Source: Anoplopoma fimbria
Taxonomy: Eukaryota; Chordata; Actinopteri; Perciformes; Anoplopomatidae
Length of the DNA stretch: 64,000 nucleotides
Reading direction: 5' to 3'
Assembly: GCF_027596085.1 (NCBI RefSeq)
Contig: NC_072471.1
Location: forward strand, 10,294,358 to 10,358,357
Below the pieces are notes generated by a model, which was not told the origin of the DNA, ran no database searches, and saw only the letters and a program-made list of their open reading frames with translations. Positions 13,001 to 25,080 of this stretch are shown here, in pieces; within the stretch, counting starts at the first letter, position 1; every line of letters begins with the position of its first letter. The translations under genes were made by a program, and so were the position numbers.

Positions 13001-16000
13001 TGAGCTCATTGGTTGGGTTTGTCCCAGTGGGCGGAGCTACACTCCTGGTCAAAGAAGTGATAATAAACAAATGCGTAATTTTTGCTGATCTCCACCAGAC
13101 TGGTGCTGCAGAGCGTAAGGACCATTTGACAAGAAGGAGTCTCCTGTTTCAGAGTGGGGAGACACTGGTGAAGATGTCCATGAGGAAGACTAATTCATGA
13201 TCTTTCATTTATGAGAGGATAACAAATAAGTTTTCATGACACCAAATGTATAGTATCTCAAATCATGTTAAGAAGAAAAGCCATATCTTTTACATAATCA
13301 ATATGTATGCTACCAAGACTTAACAATCCAAGCACGGATTTTAAGTATAGTGAGAAGAACACTGTCAGTCACTCAAGACCAGTGATACTGAACTTATTTT
13401 GCCTGGGGCCCAGTTAATAAACAAACATGAATACTATTTTTTAGAAAAAAGTAATTCATATTAAAAAGGCCCATAACTCATCTTTCAGATGTTAAATTAT
13501 ATTATTTCAAAATACTAAGGGAATCTTAGCTTAGGGCACTTTTTTTTTTAACAAGCTCTATAATTGTATGTTGATGCTTTTTATGCAATCTGACAGCTTA
13601 TTTACATTAAAAGTACAACACAAATCTCTTTTTGAATCAATTTATTTCCATTGTGAGTTGGAAAAAGGTCGGCGCTCTAGACCCTCCAATCAGGAGACAT
13701 CAAGGAAGAAGAAGTAAAAAAAATGTGTACATTTTAAAGTCAATGACTCCAAAATATGTTAAGAATGCCATATTATCATCGCCAGGCCTCGGGCCTCAAG
13801 GCTAACAAATAAAACCAGCCTCATGTATTTGTCATGGAACAGTCAGCACATTACTTTTTTTATTGCACTTTTAAGGCAGTTTTCTTTTGGGAGTGTCATG
13901 TTTCACCTGTTCAACACGTAATGGTACATTCTACCTCCCTTTATTAGTGACTGGAAGTTTTTTCTAACTTAGGTCCACTGGTTGACTAAATGGATCACTA
14001 CAATGTTTCATGTTATACCTCCTGGATTCTTTTGAGTCTTCAGTATTTTTGGGGTGTTTTAAGTAGAATATCCTGTGCTACATGTTCAATAGTTCATCGG
14101 ATAGTTACATCTTATCAAGCGTGTTAAGAAATCAGTTTATGACTCCCATCCGTCATTGAATTAACATCATAACTTTACACAATAATTTAAGTTCATGCTC
14201 AAAGGTATTTTGAAACCTGATACCAGCTGTAATGCAGCCTGTTTTAGGAGGAGTTGTTACTGTGAATAAGCACCACTCCTAACTGCTCCCCCTGACTAAA
14301 CACATTAGAGTAATATCTGTCTCGACTCATATCTGATGGTGCTCCCATGTTGTCGCTGGCTGCGCGTTAAACTCAAAGTGAATGACTGCCACCCCTTCCC
14401 CTTTGTAACTACCCCACAGGTGGAGTTTTAGAATCTGTGATTGCATTGTAAGCAGCTGTAATTTATTAACTAATTACACGCATTCACTGTTTCAGTGATG
14501 TAATTCCCACTATGACAGTCAAAGGATATGGTTAAGGCTGTGGATGATACTGTTCCTCACGTTCAGTTCACCTTTGACCTGCAGGCTGTGGAGGAATTCG
14601 CATGTAGTATCTCCACAGATAACATAAAAAGCCAAAACCTCCAGGAGACAAAGATCAACCAAAGAATGGGATTGATCAAAGTAGGTCAAAGAGCGAGATC
14701 CTCTTGTTTGTCGAGATAATCTAGGTGTTACTGCCTGGGATTCTTTGTCGTATTAGACTGCCTTTTAACAACTTTCAGATGGATTGGCACAAAAAAAGGA
14801 TCGAAACATCTATATACTTCTCTCCTTTGCACCAAATTGTTTTCTTAGGTTTCCGTCTCTAAGACCTTCATCAGAGCATTAGAGATACGCACAGAACATA
14901 TTGTCTCTCACACAGAGGTCATCAATTAACTATCAACGGATAAGAGAATGGAGATACACACACACACACACACCCACACACACTCTAAAATTAGAACACA
15001 CTCAGAGAAGAAGAGAAACATTGAGAAAATATCAAAAACAAAGCGATACAGAGCACAGGATTTCACTCAGAGACATTAGTGTAAAAGAATGCCCAAAAAC
15101 TAAAATGTTTAGCTAAGTGGTAATGAAAAGAATATGTTGAATAGCATAGATCAAAGCAGATTGGCCAGGAAAAAATAACCATAACAGATCACCAATTGTC
15201 ACTACAGAAGAGTAGAGACATAAGATCTGTGCAAACATAAATTATAACTTCAAAGATGGAATGCCATGACATTTTTTAGACATCCATGATCCCCAGAGGA
15301 TGAATTCGAGTAACGTTGGTGATCCCCTGACTTGTCTTCACCATGTCCCCACATAATGTCCTCATTAATCCTTATCACCCATATTTTCCCACTGATTTCT
15401 CTCATATCTTGAGTGAATCTTTGAGATAACTGCTCTCCAGATAACCCAGAAATTCCCCTGCATTGATGAAAAAATCATTAAGGTCATGTCATGTTATTAT
15501 TTCAACAACAGTGGTCATCGCCTAAATGTGATGGAAATATAATTAGCCTGCATGTCCCATGTTACTGGAAGTCAGACTGCATCATCATCATCATCTTGTT
15601 TTAGCAGGGTTTTACCAACATTATACTGAAGTGGTTAGGATGTGGTTATGGACATAAATGATAAATGCAGCCCATAACAAATAGTGTAAAATATAGTCAT
15701 CAAGTTAAAGGCATTATAGAATATACAATATAACAGTAGATGATAACAAATGTTTAAAAAAAACATGTAGAGTGCTATGTCAGGTAGCTGTAGATTTGAT
15801 GAGATAATAGGTATTGTAAGTCCAAAACTGATAGAAAAAATCCTTTTATACAAGCAAGTCTGACCATTTTGAAGGATTATTATGGGATTAGTAAAATTGT
15901 AGAGGATTCTAGTTGGTATCAACGCTATCAGGGTTAATGTAATGTTAATGTCGTTTGCATGCATATAATATATGATGGTAAGTAATTTATAAAGGACTAA

Positions 16001-19000
16001 AATTAGAATCATGCTCCATATACAACAACAGATGCTCATTTAACCTCTCATCTTAATGGCATCAGTCACCTGAGAAGAATATAAATCTTTCTGTCGTCAT
16101 GCTACTTGAAGTGTTTTATCATCATCTTTTTGCGTAGCAAAGGAAGGCAATTAAGAGGTCCCCTTTTAGCTGAGGTGTGAGGGCGAAAGGGGGATCCAGT
16201 TTCTCCAGGCTCGCATCAGGACAGATGGCGGAACGGAGGAGCCAGAGCTGAACGGCTGCCTGTCGCTGTCCTCACTTTATCAGGAGCGTCACATGACATC
16301 TGCTCTCTGACATCATGGCATATGTGGCAACAACACATACAAGCACAACATACACACAAATGCATATCCAGCATATTTACACTCGTGTAAAAAGTAGATA
16401 CGTACAGATATACAAATACAGAAACTCTCACACTTGGGAGTCTAATCTGCCTCTTCATTTGCCTATGATCCACTCAGTGTTTGCAGCCAACTCCGATTAC
16501 ATGTTTAAAATCCTGAGCTGATTATGTTACCGATAAGTCACCTCTTTGACCTAATCTCTGAGCCTTCAGACGTGAGGCATGTAGGGAATGGCTTCTTGCC
16601 AGACAGGGAAAATTAGAGCCATAAAAAGCTGTAATGCCTTCTAACACAAAATATATAAATGTTCTGACCAAGATGACGACAATGAGGAATCATTTATTCC
16701 CTCCTAAATTTAGTGCATGCATAATCATGCAGTAGCTATCAGGCTAATTTTAGATTGGGCCATCTGTTATCCTGTAATGTCTCCACTATTAGACGCTTCA
16801 GCTTAAAATTAAGCTTTAGTAAACTCAGCTTTCCTTTGTGTATTTACTATGACACACAAAGATAGGACAGTTGTTCGCAGGTGCTTCAGGGTGACGTGGA
16901 TGTTCTCATGGGATGGAGCTCATCCAATGATGAAGTGAGCTCCTGACAGCCGCGCCAAGGCTGCTAAGATGGATGTGAGCTGCTGTCACTGTTATATAGA
17001 GTCTGTGATGGCCTATGCTAATGGCTCCGTACCGGCAACCAATGTAGCAACAGAGCGCTCAGGGACTATTTTTGCTTTGTCCTGAGCCTCATGTTAGCGT
17101 CACCACAACGTAAATAAAATAAAAAAACATTTATATCTTCAAGTTAAGTCCATTTTTGTTAGCCCAACAGTCTGAGAGATATCAGTTGACTTTAGCTTGC
17201 TAGCTAACTGGTAGCCTTGGTCCAGGGTCAATTTGCCTGTAGGGTTATGACAGTCCTGGATCATCTGATAGGTGGTGGGTAATAAGGAAACCCATTTTAT
17301 TGTACCTTAGATACATCACTTTAGTTAGATTAACCATTGTGACAGAATAAGAAGTGTTTTAAAATACAATTTATAAAAATATTTTGTCAACAACAGACAG
17401 CATATTTGGGATTATGTTTATTCTTTATTTGGGGTAGCCTTGTGTACACCGTGGCCTTTCTAGTCCCATCCTTTTTAATGGTCAGCTCATTATTTTCTCA
17501 GTAAGCTCTGGTGGTATCCATCTAGATAGTTACTTTTTTCAAGGTTTTGTAGGTTTTTAGATGAATGGCATTTCATTTGTGATGCTCACAGCATTTTAAA
17601 AAAGTATCGCTTTGAGATCACTGTGGAAAAAAAAACTCACATCAACATCTCTTTTAGTTTATATAACAGACTAAATACAGTTCTCAAGGCTGCAGATGCA
17701 AGTATGACAATAAGTTGGTTGTGAGGGCTGAAGGACACAATGGGTGCTTGTTGGTGCATATTATAGCCTGTCATTATTATAGTTGTGAATAAAACAGACT
17801 CAACATGGATAAACAACACTTAGGGATATTACCCGATGCAATCAGATAGACAAGGAAAAATAGGGTGGAGTCAAAGCTTTTGTTTTTTATCATCAGATTA
17901 ATATATACAAATATAACATAAAATAACATAAAAAATATATGCAAACTTAATTTTTGATGACGTTAGTATGACTACTAGAATTTACTATGTGATGTCCTGT
18001 TGTTGACTGCTGCTGCTCAGACTGTTGAGGCTACCTGCGGGAAAGTGTTCCCCTCACAATGATGCCTCTGTCTCCTTGAGGTAGAACAAAAACACAGACA
18101 CTCTATAATCATGTGAAGATTGGGCTTTAAGGGGCATAAACAAAACCAGACGGTGACAGTGTGATTGCCAGAATGTGGGAAAGTTGTCTGAGACAAAACC
18201 CCACAGTGATGATGACACAAGCAGGTCTAAAACGATACCATTTACCTCAACAAGTAGTTTAAAACTCAAAGTGGGGCCGGTAGCAGTGACTGGAAAGAAA
18301 ACGTCAACACTTAACTGAGAGCTGCACCCAAAATCACTATGCACTCAATACTGAATTTGTGTCCTATCGTTCAACATACTTTTGTGTGAATAAACAGTAG
18401 TATGTATCTTTTTTCAGGCACACTGATCTGGAGTTATTACGTCACCACCTGAGAGACTTCGTGCAGGTTGGAGATGCGTAGCCATGGTAACCCGTGCCAA
18501 CCTAATTGTGACCCAACAATGATTTGTAAGCTGAGTTAATTCAAAAAGTAAATAACACCCCACAAAGTTAAATCTTATACTTACACTTACATTGAAGCAT
18601 CATTGTCGTTACAGTGCTGTCCATCATTGTTGCTTATTGATGTTGTCATCACTGCCGTATTGCATTGTGGGATATTCTCACCGTTGTAGTGTCCAGTGTT
18701 AGCATATTTTACTGGAAATAGTATTAAATTAAAGTACTATTTGTTTAATACTAAGGTTTTGGACATACTAAAAAATGTCACATAAAATGCAAGCACACTT
18801 AATAGTATGTTAGTATGGAATTTTCTGACATAGTTTACTCTCAAACAGGAAGTGACCAAACTAAGTAAAAAAAAAAAGAAAAAGGAAAGGATTTGCTGTA
18901 GAGACCATTATTTCTGACATAAATAGCACTCGCAGGAAAAATCTACAAGCCAGCCATTACTGTGTTCAATAATGTGTGTTCTGACAGGGCCTAAGTGACA

Positions 19001-20980
19001 CTGGATGAACTTCATGAAAATCAAACATCAACTTTACATCTGCCCTCACAGCATGTGGGCAAAACAAACAGACCTGTCACAACATGCATTTTGAACATTG
19101 TATTCCCAACAGAAGGTAAGTACTGCCACAGTAGCGACGTTGTACGTGAAAATATTGATATATCTGTCATTGTTCTAATCGTCCTCCCTTTTTTCCCATC
19201 AGATGACTGTTTGCTGGCCCATGGTGACTCATTTGTTCTAGTTATCTTAGCTTTCCTGGAGTTGTTTTTATCTAACCAGAAGACATGATTACTTTTTCAA
19301 GTACTTTATTGATGCCTTAGCCTCTTTTTTGAGTTATTTTTCCCATGATGTGAATGCTCCTTAGTTTTTTTTTTCCTAAATCTTTTTTTTGAATCCTTAG
19401 AAAGCATATTATTTGTATATATTGTTAGATTGAAAAAAAAAAAAAAGATCAAAAGGTCAATGGTCAAGGAAATGCCTCAGCCTGAAAAGGAGCCATTTTT
19501 CAATTTTGTAAGATTAATTTCAGGGTGTTCCCTGGAGTAATGGCCTCCCAGACCTTGAAGCATCTTGCCTGGTGATCAATTTAGAGTTTGAGTAATTACT
19601 TTTCCAAATAGCAACACAGCTCTTTTTTTCCGTGGTGGACTATATCTAATTGTGTTCATGTTTTTTAATGTTATTGGGGATGGTCCAGTCGTTGCATTTA
19701 TAGCTATAGAGCATAGTCAGAGAGATTTTGCTATCTTTATGTAACTGGTAAAAGATTGACTCATTTGTCAATTATATTTATGTCTTTTCAGCTTTTCTCA
19801 TTTCTAAAAATTATCAGTTTATAATAAAAGAAACAGAACCCATGAAACCTTAAACAAGGTCACCATAGAGCCTTCAAATAGCTTGAAAATATTATTTGCC
19901 CATGTTTAGAACAACGAAACCTTCATAAATACAGTATTTTTTTAACAGTAGAACAGAGTTGGAAACTCCACTCGAAACGCCGATTCTGCAAAAACTTTGC
20001 AGTTAACTTGAGTAGAGATACAAGGTTTTTCATCTGACAGTTACAGTAAGTACATTGCGGTATGGCCTGACACAACTTCACACAGCTTTTTAACACTGCA
20101 GCAAAATCCTCCCTGTGTAGACGTTTATATGTCTCAGCAGTCGTCTACAGTCTTTTCTTCATCCATTCCCTGAGGTGTGGTGCTGTTTTATGAATGAGCT
20201 CTTATGCAAGAAAGGGTGACCTGAATACAGACAGACAGAAGGGGGAGAGAGATAGAGAGAGAGAGAGAAAAAATACTGTATGGCTGCAATTCAAGTGACG
20301 TCGTCGTGTGGTGAATTACATGATTCGTTTTTGTTGTGCTTGTTAGCTGCTAAATAACAACGGCTGTGAATTAGGTCACACGTTATAAATGTGTGCTGTA
20401 TTTGCCAGCGTAATCACACTAAAGCTGGAGATTGACTGGTGTTTATCAAGATGTTCAAGGTATAATCACCATAAAGACCTGATAATAACCAGCCCAGACT
20501 CCGTGGTTATCCAAACTGTGCCACACGATGTGACAGTGTGTCAAGGAAGCGGCGTTTAGGTGCATGTAAAAATCTTTTGCTCACCTCCTCACAGGACAAT
20601 ACTTGAAGTTTTACAAGTAAATCCATTTAAGCTCACAATGCTGCCAACAGCAAATGTTTCCCTCTTGATTGAGGCTGATTGGACTGAGAGAGGGAAAGAA
20701 TGTGCTTGAGATAAATCTAGGAAAAAATGAAAACATTCTTTACTGACTAAATAATAAAAGCTTTATAAATTAGGTCGTTTGTGTTTTAGGGTTGTAAACT
20801 GGACAGCATACTGGAAGGTCAGTTTAGTGCTTTTTTTTTTACCTGCTGTCTTATCTACAAGCCATCCCAGCTGACCTAAAATTTGGTTTTATAAAAGTGA
20901 TATTGTTCAAAAAATATAATTTTTAGTGCTTAAACAATTGAATAATTAGTCAGGCAAATTGTTTAAGTCATTTTAAGCAA
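13001..20980. other. spacer between nudt4 and ube2n, left part
   Basis: AT-rich intergenic DNA with no exon I can support. The longest frame is a 134-codon hydrophobic one on the minus strand (15635-16039) in AT-rich DNA; it has no domain I recognise and no adjoining splice pattern. A short (CA)n lies near 14957-14984 and (ATC)n near 15580-15594. Distant enhancers or lncRNA exons could be present but cannot be seen by eye. Confidence 0.6.
18330..18850. repeat. possible degenerate dispersed repeat
   Basis: The text resembles short non-autonomous DNA elements common in fish (repeated AGTATGTTAGTATGG-like and CATACT motifs near both ends). Ends and target duplication could not be fixed, so this is tentative. 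Confidence 0.3.
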
Positions 20981-20984
20981 TGTG

Positions 20985-21270
20985 ATTTGAGCTTAATGCT
21001 AGCATGCTGATGCGTATCAGTTGTATAGCCAGTTCATCATCTTAGTATATCATGTTAGCGTGCTATAAATGTCCTAAGAGGTCAAAAAACACAAAGTACA
21101 GCTGAGGCTGATTGAAGTGTGATTAGTTTTGAAGGTATGTGTTCATTTACCAAATTATTGGACAATTTGAAATTGTATGGTTGTCCATCCAATAGTTAAT
21201 TCTAATAGATATTTGTGTGTGGCCCAAAGTGGCAGACTGAGTGACTGATGTTGTCATCCCTAGAGCTATG
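20985..21270. repeat. degenerate teleost interspersed repeat, copy 1
   Basis: Contains the strings ACACAAAGTACAGCTGAGG, ATTGGACAATTTGAAATTG and TCCATCCAATAGTT, which I recognise from a very common fish repeat. It matches the same family as the copy at 22565-22850 and lies in the same orientation. Confidence 0.6.
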
Positions 21271-22278
21271 ATCTTGTTTGAGCTTCTCAAATGTTAAATT
21301 TAGCTCATTGTCCTTCTTTTCTACGAATAACTTTAAATTTGGGCGATCAAAAACAAATCACCTTGCATTTTCAAACCAATGCTCTGACATTTTATACACC
21401 AAACATTTAATTATTCTTTGAGAAACTAGTTCGCAGATTAATGAATGTTGATTCATAATACTACTCGATTAATACCTAATAGCAACTCCTCTGATTAAAA
21501 GCTGCCGTCTCTACTTACAATTTTGAAAGCTGAAAACAATCAATGGACTAATATTTCATAATTAGTTTCACACGCCGGGGGAGTGGGTGTTACGGATCCT
21601 GAGGAGCTGAAATGTGTTTTGTTGGATATTACAACCTGGTGTCCCAATAATCTTCTGATAATCTCTAGCCTGTGTTGATCTAATCTCCATAGAAACCCAC
21701 TCAGGCACAAATCAGCCAAACAGGCAAGACATATTGAACCCTGAGTACTAAAACCTCTCCCTCAGCATACGGTTTGACAAGTTATTGATCAACACCGTCA
21801 GCACTAGCATGACTACCCTCTGATACTGTAATCTATAAATGCACAGGGGGTCGCGGGGTTTATTTTCCTGTCTGGGTGGTGGTGTCCATGCTCAGCCTCA
21901 TAAAGAGATTCTGCGAATGGAGACTGGTAATTATGTACATTTAACACCGATGGGCGAGGCTACCACGTGCTCCTAACGACGGTATGTACTGCATATGTTT
22001 GTGGGTGTGTCAACATCTGACAGGATCATTATGTCATTAATGAATGTGCCCCTTTAAATTCAACACAAATCACAGGGAGCTATTTGCTAGGAATCATTAA
22101 TTAAACACATGTAGATTCCTAACCACATACTGATTGAAATTAGATTCAACACAACACCAAGAAAAAGGATAGACGGGTAGCGGCGCACATGTCTCATGTT
22201 CATAATATATCACTGGGTGGATACTTAAACCCAAAGCACCCTTCCCTTTCATTCTGGGGCCTCTGCAAATACATAAAA

Positions 22279-22300
22279 ACACACACACACACACACACAC

Positions 22301-22385
<85 letters not shown>
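22279..22385. repeat. (CA)n microsatellite, interrupted
   Basis: Roughly 50 CA units with an A-rich interruption near 22301. It is the longest simple repeat in the window. Confidence 0.97.
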
Positions 22386-22388
<3 letters not shown>

Positions 22389-22564
22389 AACATGTCCTCC
22401 TATCCCTTACTGCAGCGGCTGTTATATATATAGAGAGAGAGAGAGTGCGGGGAAGTGGAAGGATGGTCCAGGACAACCTGTTCTCACTATGGATGAAAAA
22501 GTCACAGGAGCAGATATGGAATCCCCGTTATTACCACGTACACACACACAGTGACAATGACAGC

Positions 22565-22850
22565 CTGCTGGTGTTTTGCAGGTTTTATGTCTACCATGTT
22601 CACCTTGTTAATTTAGCATGTTAGCTTGATAACATCAACCAAATAACACTAAACATAAACAGCTGAGGCTGAAGTACATAATAAACTAGAAAAATAGATC
22701 TGATGATGGCCATATATGAAAAGGCAGAGGATCAGTGAAGTCAGTAGGATTTATTCTCTGAGGATTGTGAATGTTTGCTCATAATTTCTTGGTAATTCAT
22801 CTGATAGTTGTTGACATAATTCAGTCTGGTTTTAGGCCTAGATGGTGGGG
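22565..22850. repeat. degenerate teleost interspersed repeat, copy 2
   Basis: Same family as 20985-21270 by shared internal strings (ACTAAACATAAACAGCTGAGG-like, TGATGATGG, GTCAGTAGGATTTATTCTCTG, ATAGTTGTTGACAT). Both copies are too decayed to show ends. Confidence 0.6.
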
Positions 22851-23084
22851 CAATTAAAAACTGGAGACTGGCATTGACTGAAAAAGTTTCAGGTTTCATT
22901 TAGGGGTACGCAATGTTTGTTCTTAACACTACTGACATTTTCTGAGCTGATTGTATAGTTCCTAATCCCTGCTAAATATGTGTGCCTTACTTTTGCCTTA
23001 TTATCATTTGCACCTCTGTAAAGCAAACCACATCTGGTGTGACCTTCATGAATGAATTTCAGCAGGCTCACATAGATTAGGGAC

Positions 23085-23275
23085 AAACCACATTACATTA
23101 CATTACAGTCATTTAGCAGACGCTTTTATCCAAAGCGACTTACAATCAGTAGTATATTACATATCATTCACCCATTCACACACTGATGACAGGCTACCAT
23201 ACAAGGTGCCACCATCAGACTCTAACTAACACTCATGCAACATCCAGTCCACACCGATGGCAAGCCTTCGGGAGC
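23085..23275 (-). repeat. LINE/SINE 3'-tail element (L2-like tail)
   Basis: Starts with (ATTAC)n, then the reverse complement of the widespread fish tail AAAGCGTCTGCTAAATGACT preceded by GTAAGTCGCTTTGGAT. This tail is typical of teleost L2-type LINEs and of SINEs that borrowed it. Orientation is minus. The remaining ~120 bp is an unassigned body. Confidence 0.65.
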
Positions 23276-23740
23276 AACACATGTAGAGATAAAGAGAGTG
23301 AAGGAATTACAAACGGCCTCAGGTTCAAGAGATTAAACTGTTCAACAAGGAAAAATGTGAGTTAACGCCACAAAGAAATCAGATTCAAACTCCAAGCTCA
23401 GAAAAATGTCTGAAAAGGCTTGTTCCTAACTTACATTTACAGCAAACTAACGATGCCTGCATTAGTATTCCACTGCAGCGGTCTTGTATAACAGCTGTGG
23501 TAGAGAGCGTCCTAATCAAACTATTGAAAAAGTTAGATATACAGAATGAGACTGAAGTCGTTCCAGATACTTGCTGTGGCAGAAGGAGGGATTCCCTTTC
23601 CCCTGGCCGACTTTTGTTTTTACGCATGGGAGAGTAATCACTCTCAACTTTATTTAAGTTTAATAAGGATGGTTATACAACAGCAGAAAGATACAGGTGA
23701 GAGGGCTTTGCCTGCAGCCCTCCTCCACTTCATCTGCAGT

Positions 23741-24112
23741 AGGACAGAGGAGAGGAGAGAAGATATGAAAGGAAGGAAGGAAAGGGGGAGAGAAGAGAGA
23801 GAGGAGAGAAGCAGGAAGACGGAGAGAAAGAAGAGAAAGGAAAGTTGCAGGAAAAGACAAGATATGGAAGGAGAAGGACGACAGAAGAATATGAGAAGAT
23901 GGAAAGGGAGATAGGAGAGTAAAAGAAAGAAACAAGGAGAAGAGAAGGAGAAGTAAGGGAAAAGAGAGGAGTGGGAAAGGAGAGGGAGAGGAGATGAAGA
24001 GGAGGGAAAGCATGCAGGAACAGAGGAAAAGTAAGGTTAAAGGGAGATGAGATGAAGGAAAGGTAGAGAGGAGATGAGATGGTAAGAGAGGTGGAAAGGA
24101 GAGGAGGGAAAA
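23741..24112. repeat. ~370-bp polypurine (GA-rich) tract
   Basis: The plus strand is almost all A and G, built of irregular GGA, GAA and GAGA units with very few pyrimidines. Long open frames on both strands (Lys/Glu/Arg-rich on plus, Ser/Leu/Phe/Pro-rich on minus) arise from this bias and are not genes. Confidence 0.9.
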
Positions 24113-24769
24113 ACTGAGCGGGAACACCCAGCCATCAAGATCTCCACTTCAAAACGCCGCACCACAACTACTGACAGGGTTTCAAAAAAGTGCTGATGAC
24201 CATAACATGCGACAGTCAAAACAAAATGCTTGTCGTCAACTGTCAGTCCAACATCAGCAGCATGTGACGAGCGCGCTTTCACCTGCAGTCAGCAATCACA
24301 GCGAGAGATGATCCCGTCAGAGGAGCAGGGCTATGTTTAGGCTGCCGGCTCCACGGCACCCGTGGCAGAGATCACTGGGGTTGTTGCTACGTATTGTTAT
24401 GGACACGCCACACGGTACTGGAGGCCCGGGAAAAGCCCCTTATATGTCCATTTACCATTATTATATTCTATGGCACTGCTCTTATGCACTATTATCGATC
24501 GACCAGTATTTCAAAGATTAGCTGCATTGCTAGTTCACTAGAACTGTTGTTACAAGGGTTACAGTTACTAATCTTCAAATAAAAACGAAACAAGAGTCGG
24601 AGCAATTGTCTGAAAAGAGTGAGAAGAAAAAAAAAAAGACAATAAAAAAAGAAAAAAGGTATTAAATGCGACATTAAGGATGTCATATTGTTTGTACACA
24701 AGGGAAGCATATTCTTAAAAAGTTAATTTAAGCTGCATGTTGATTCCTTTCAAATAGTCTACTTTAAAG

Positions 24770-25080
24770 CAATAGTTCTACATTTTGGGAAATTGCTTAT
24801 TGGCCCGAGGGTTAGATGACACTATTAATACCACTTTCATATCTCTCCGTTCATTATAAGGCTACAGCTAGCAGCTTGTAAAGCAGGGGGGGAAGCCGCA
24901 AGCCTGCTCCTGTCCGAAGGTAACCAGATCTTACCACCACCTCAAAAGCTCACCAGTTAACACATTATTTATAGTTTATTTATTCCGTACAACAAAATTT
25001 ACAAGGGTTTATGTGCTGAACTACTGCCAGAGAAGACTCGTGGAAGTTACTACTCCCAGCCAAGTGACTTCTGCCTCTTG
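24770..25080. repeat. degenerate teleost interspersed repeat (a second family)
   Basis: Recognised by ACATTTTGGGAAATTGCTTAT, then GGCTACAGCTAGCAGC, CTGTCCGAAGGTAAC and AAAGCTCACCAGTTAACACA, in the order usual for a common fish repeat. No intact ends are visible. Confidence 0.55.

Noticed and set aside
15635..16039. 134-codon hydrophobic minus-strand ORF
   Set aside because: It lies in AT-rich intergenic DNA. The Ile/Leu/Tyr-rich composition follows base composition, there is no family resemblance, and no splice or promoter context was found.
22097..22554. Thr-His / Cys-Val repeat proteins
   Set aside because: Translations of the (CA)n microsatellite only; the same applies to frames over 11123-11193.
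23546..24127. Long frames on both strands (122 and 155 codons)
   Set aside because: They overlap the polypurine tract, which lacks stop codons on both strands because of its composition.
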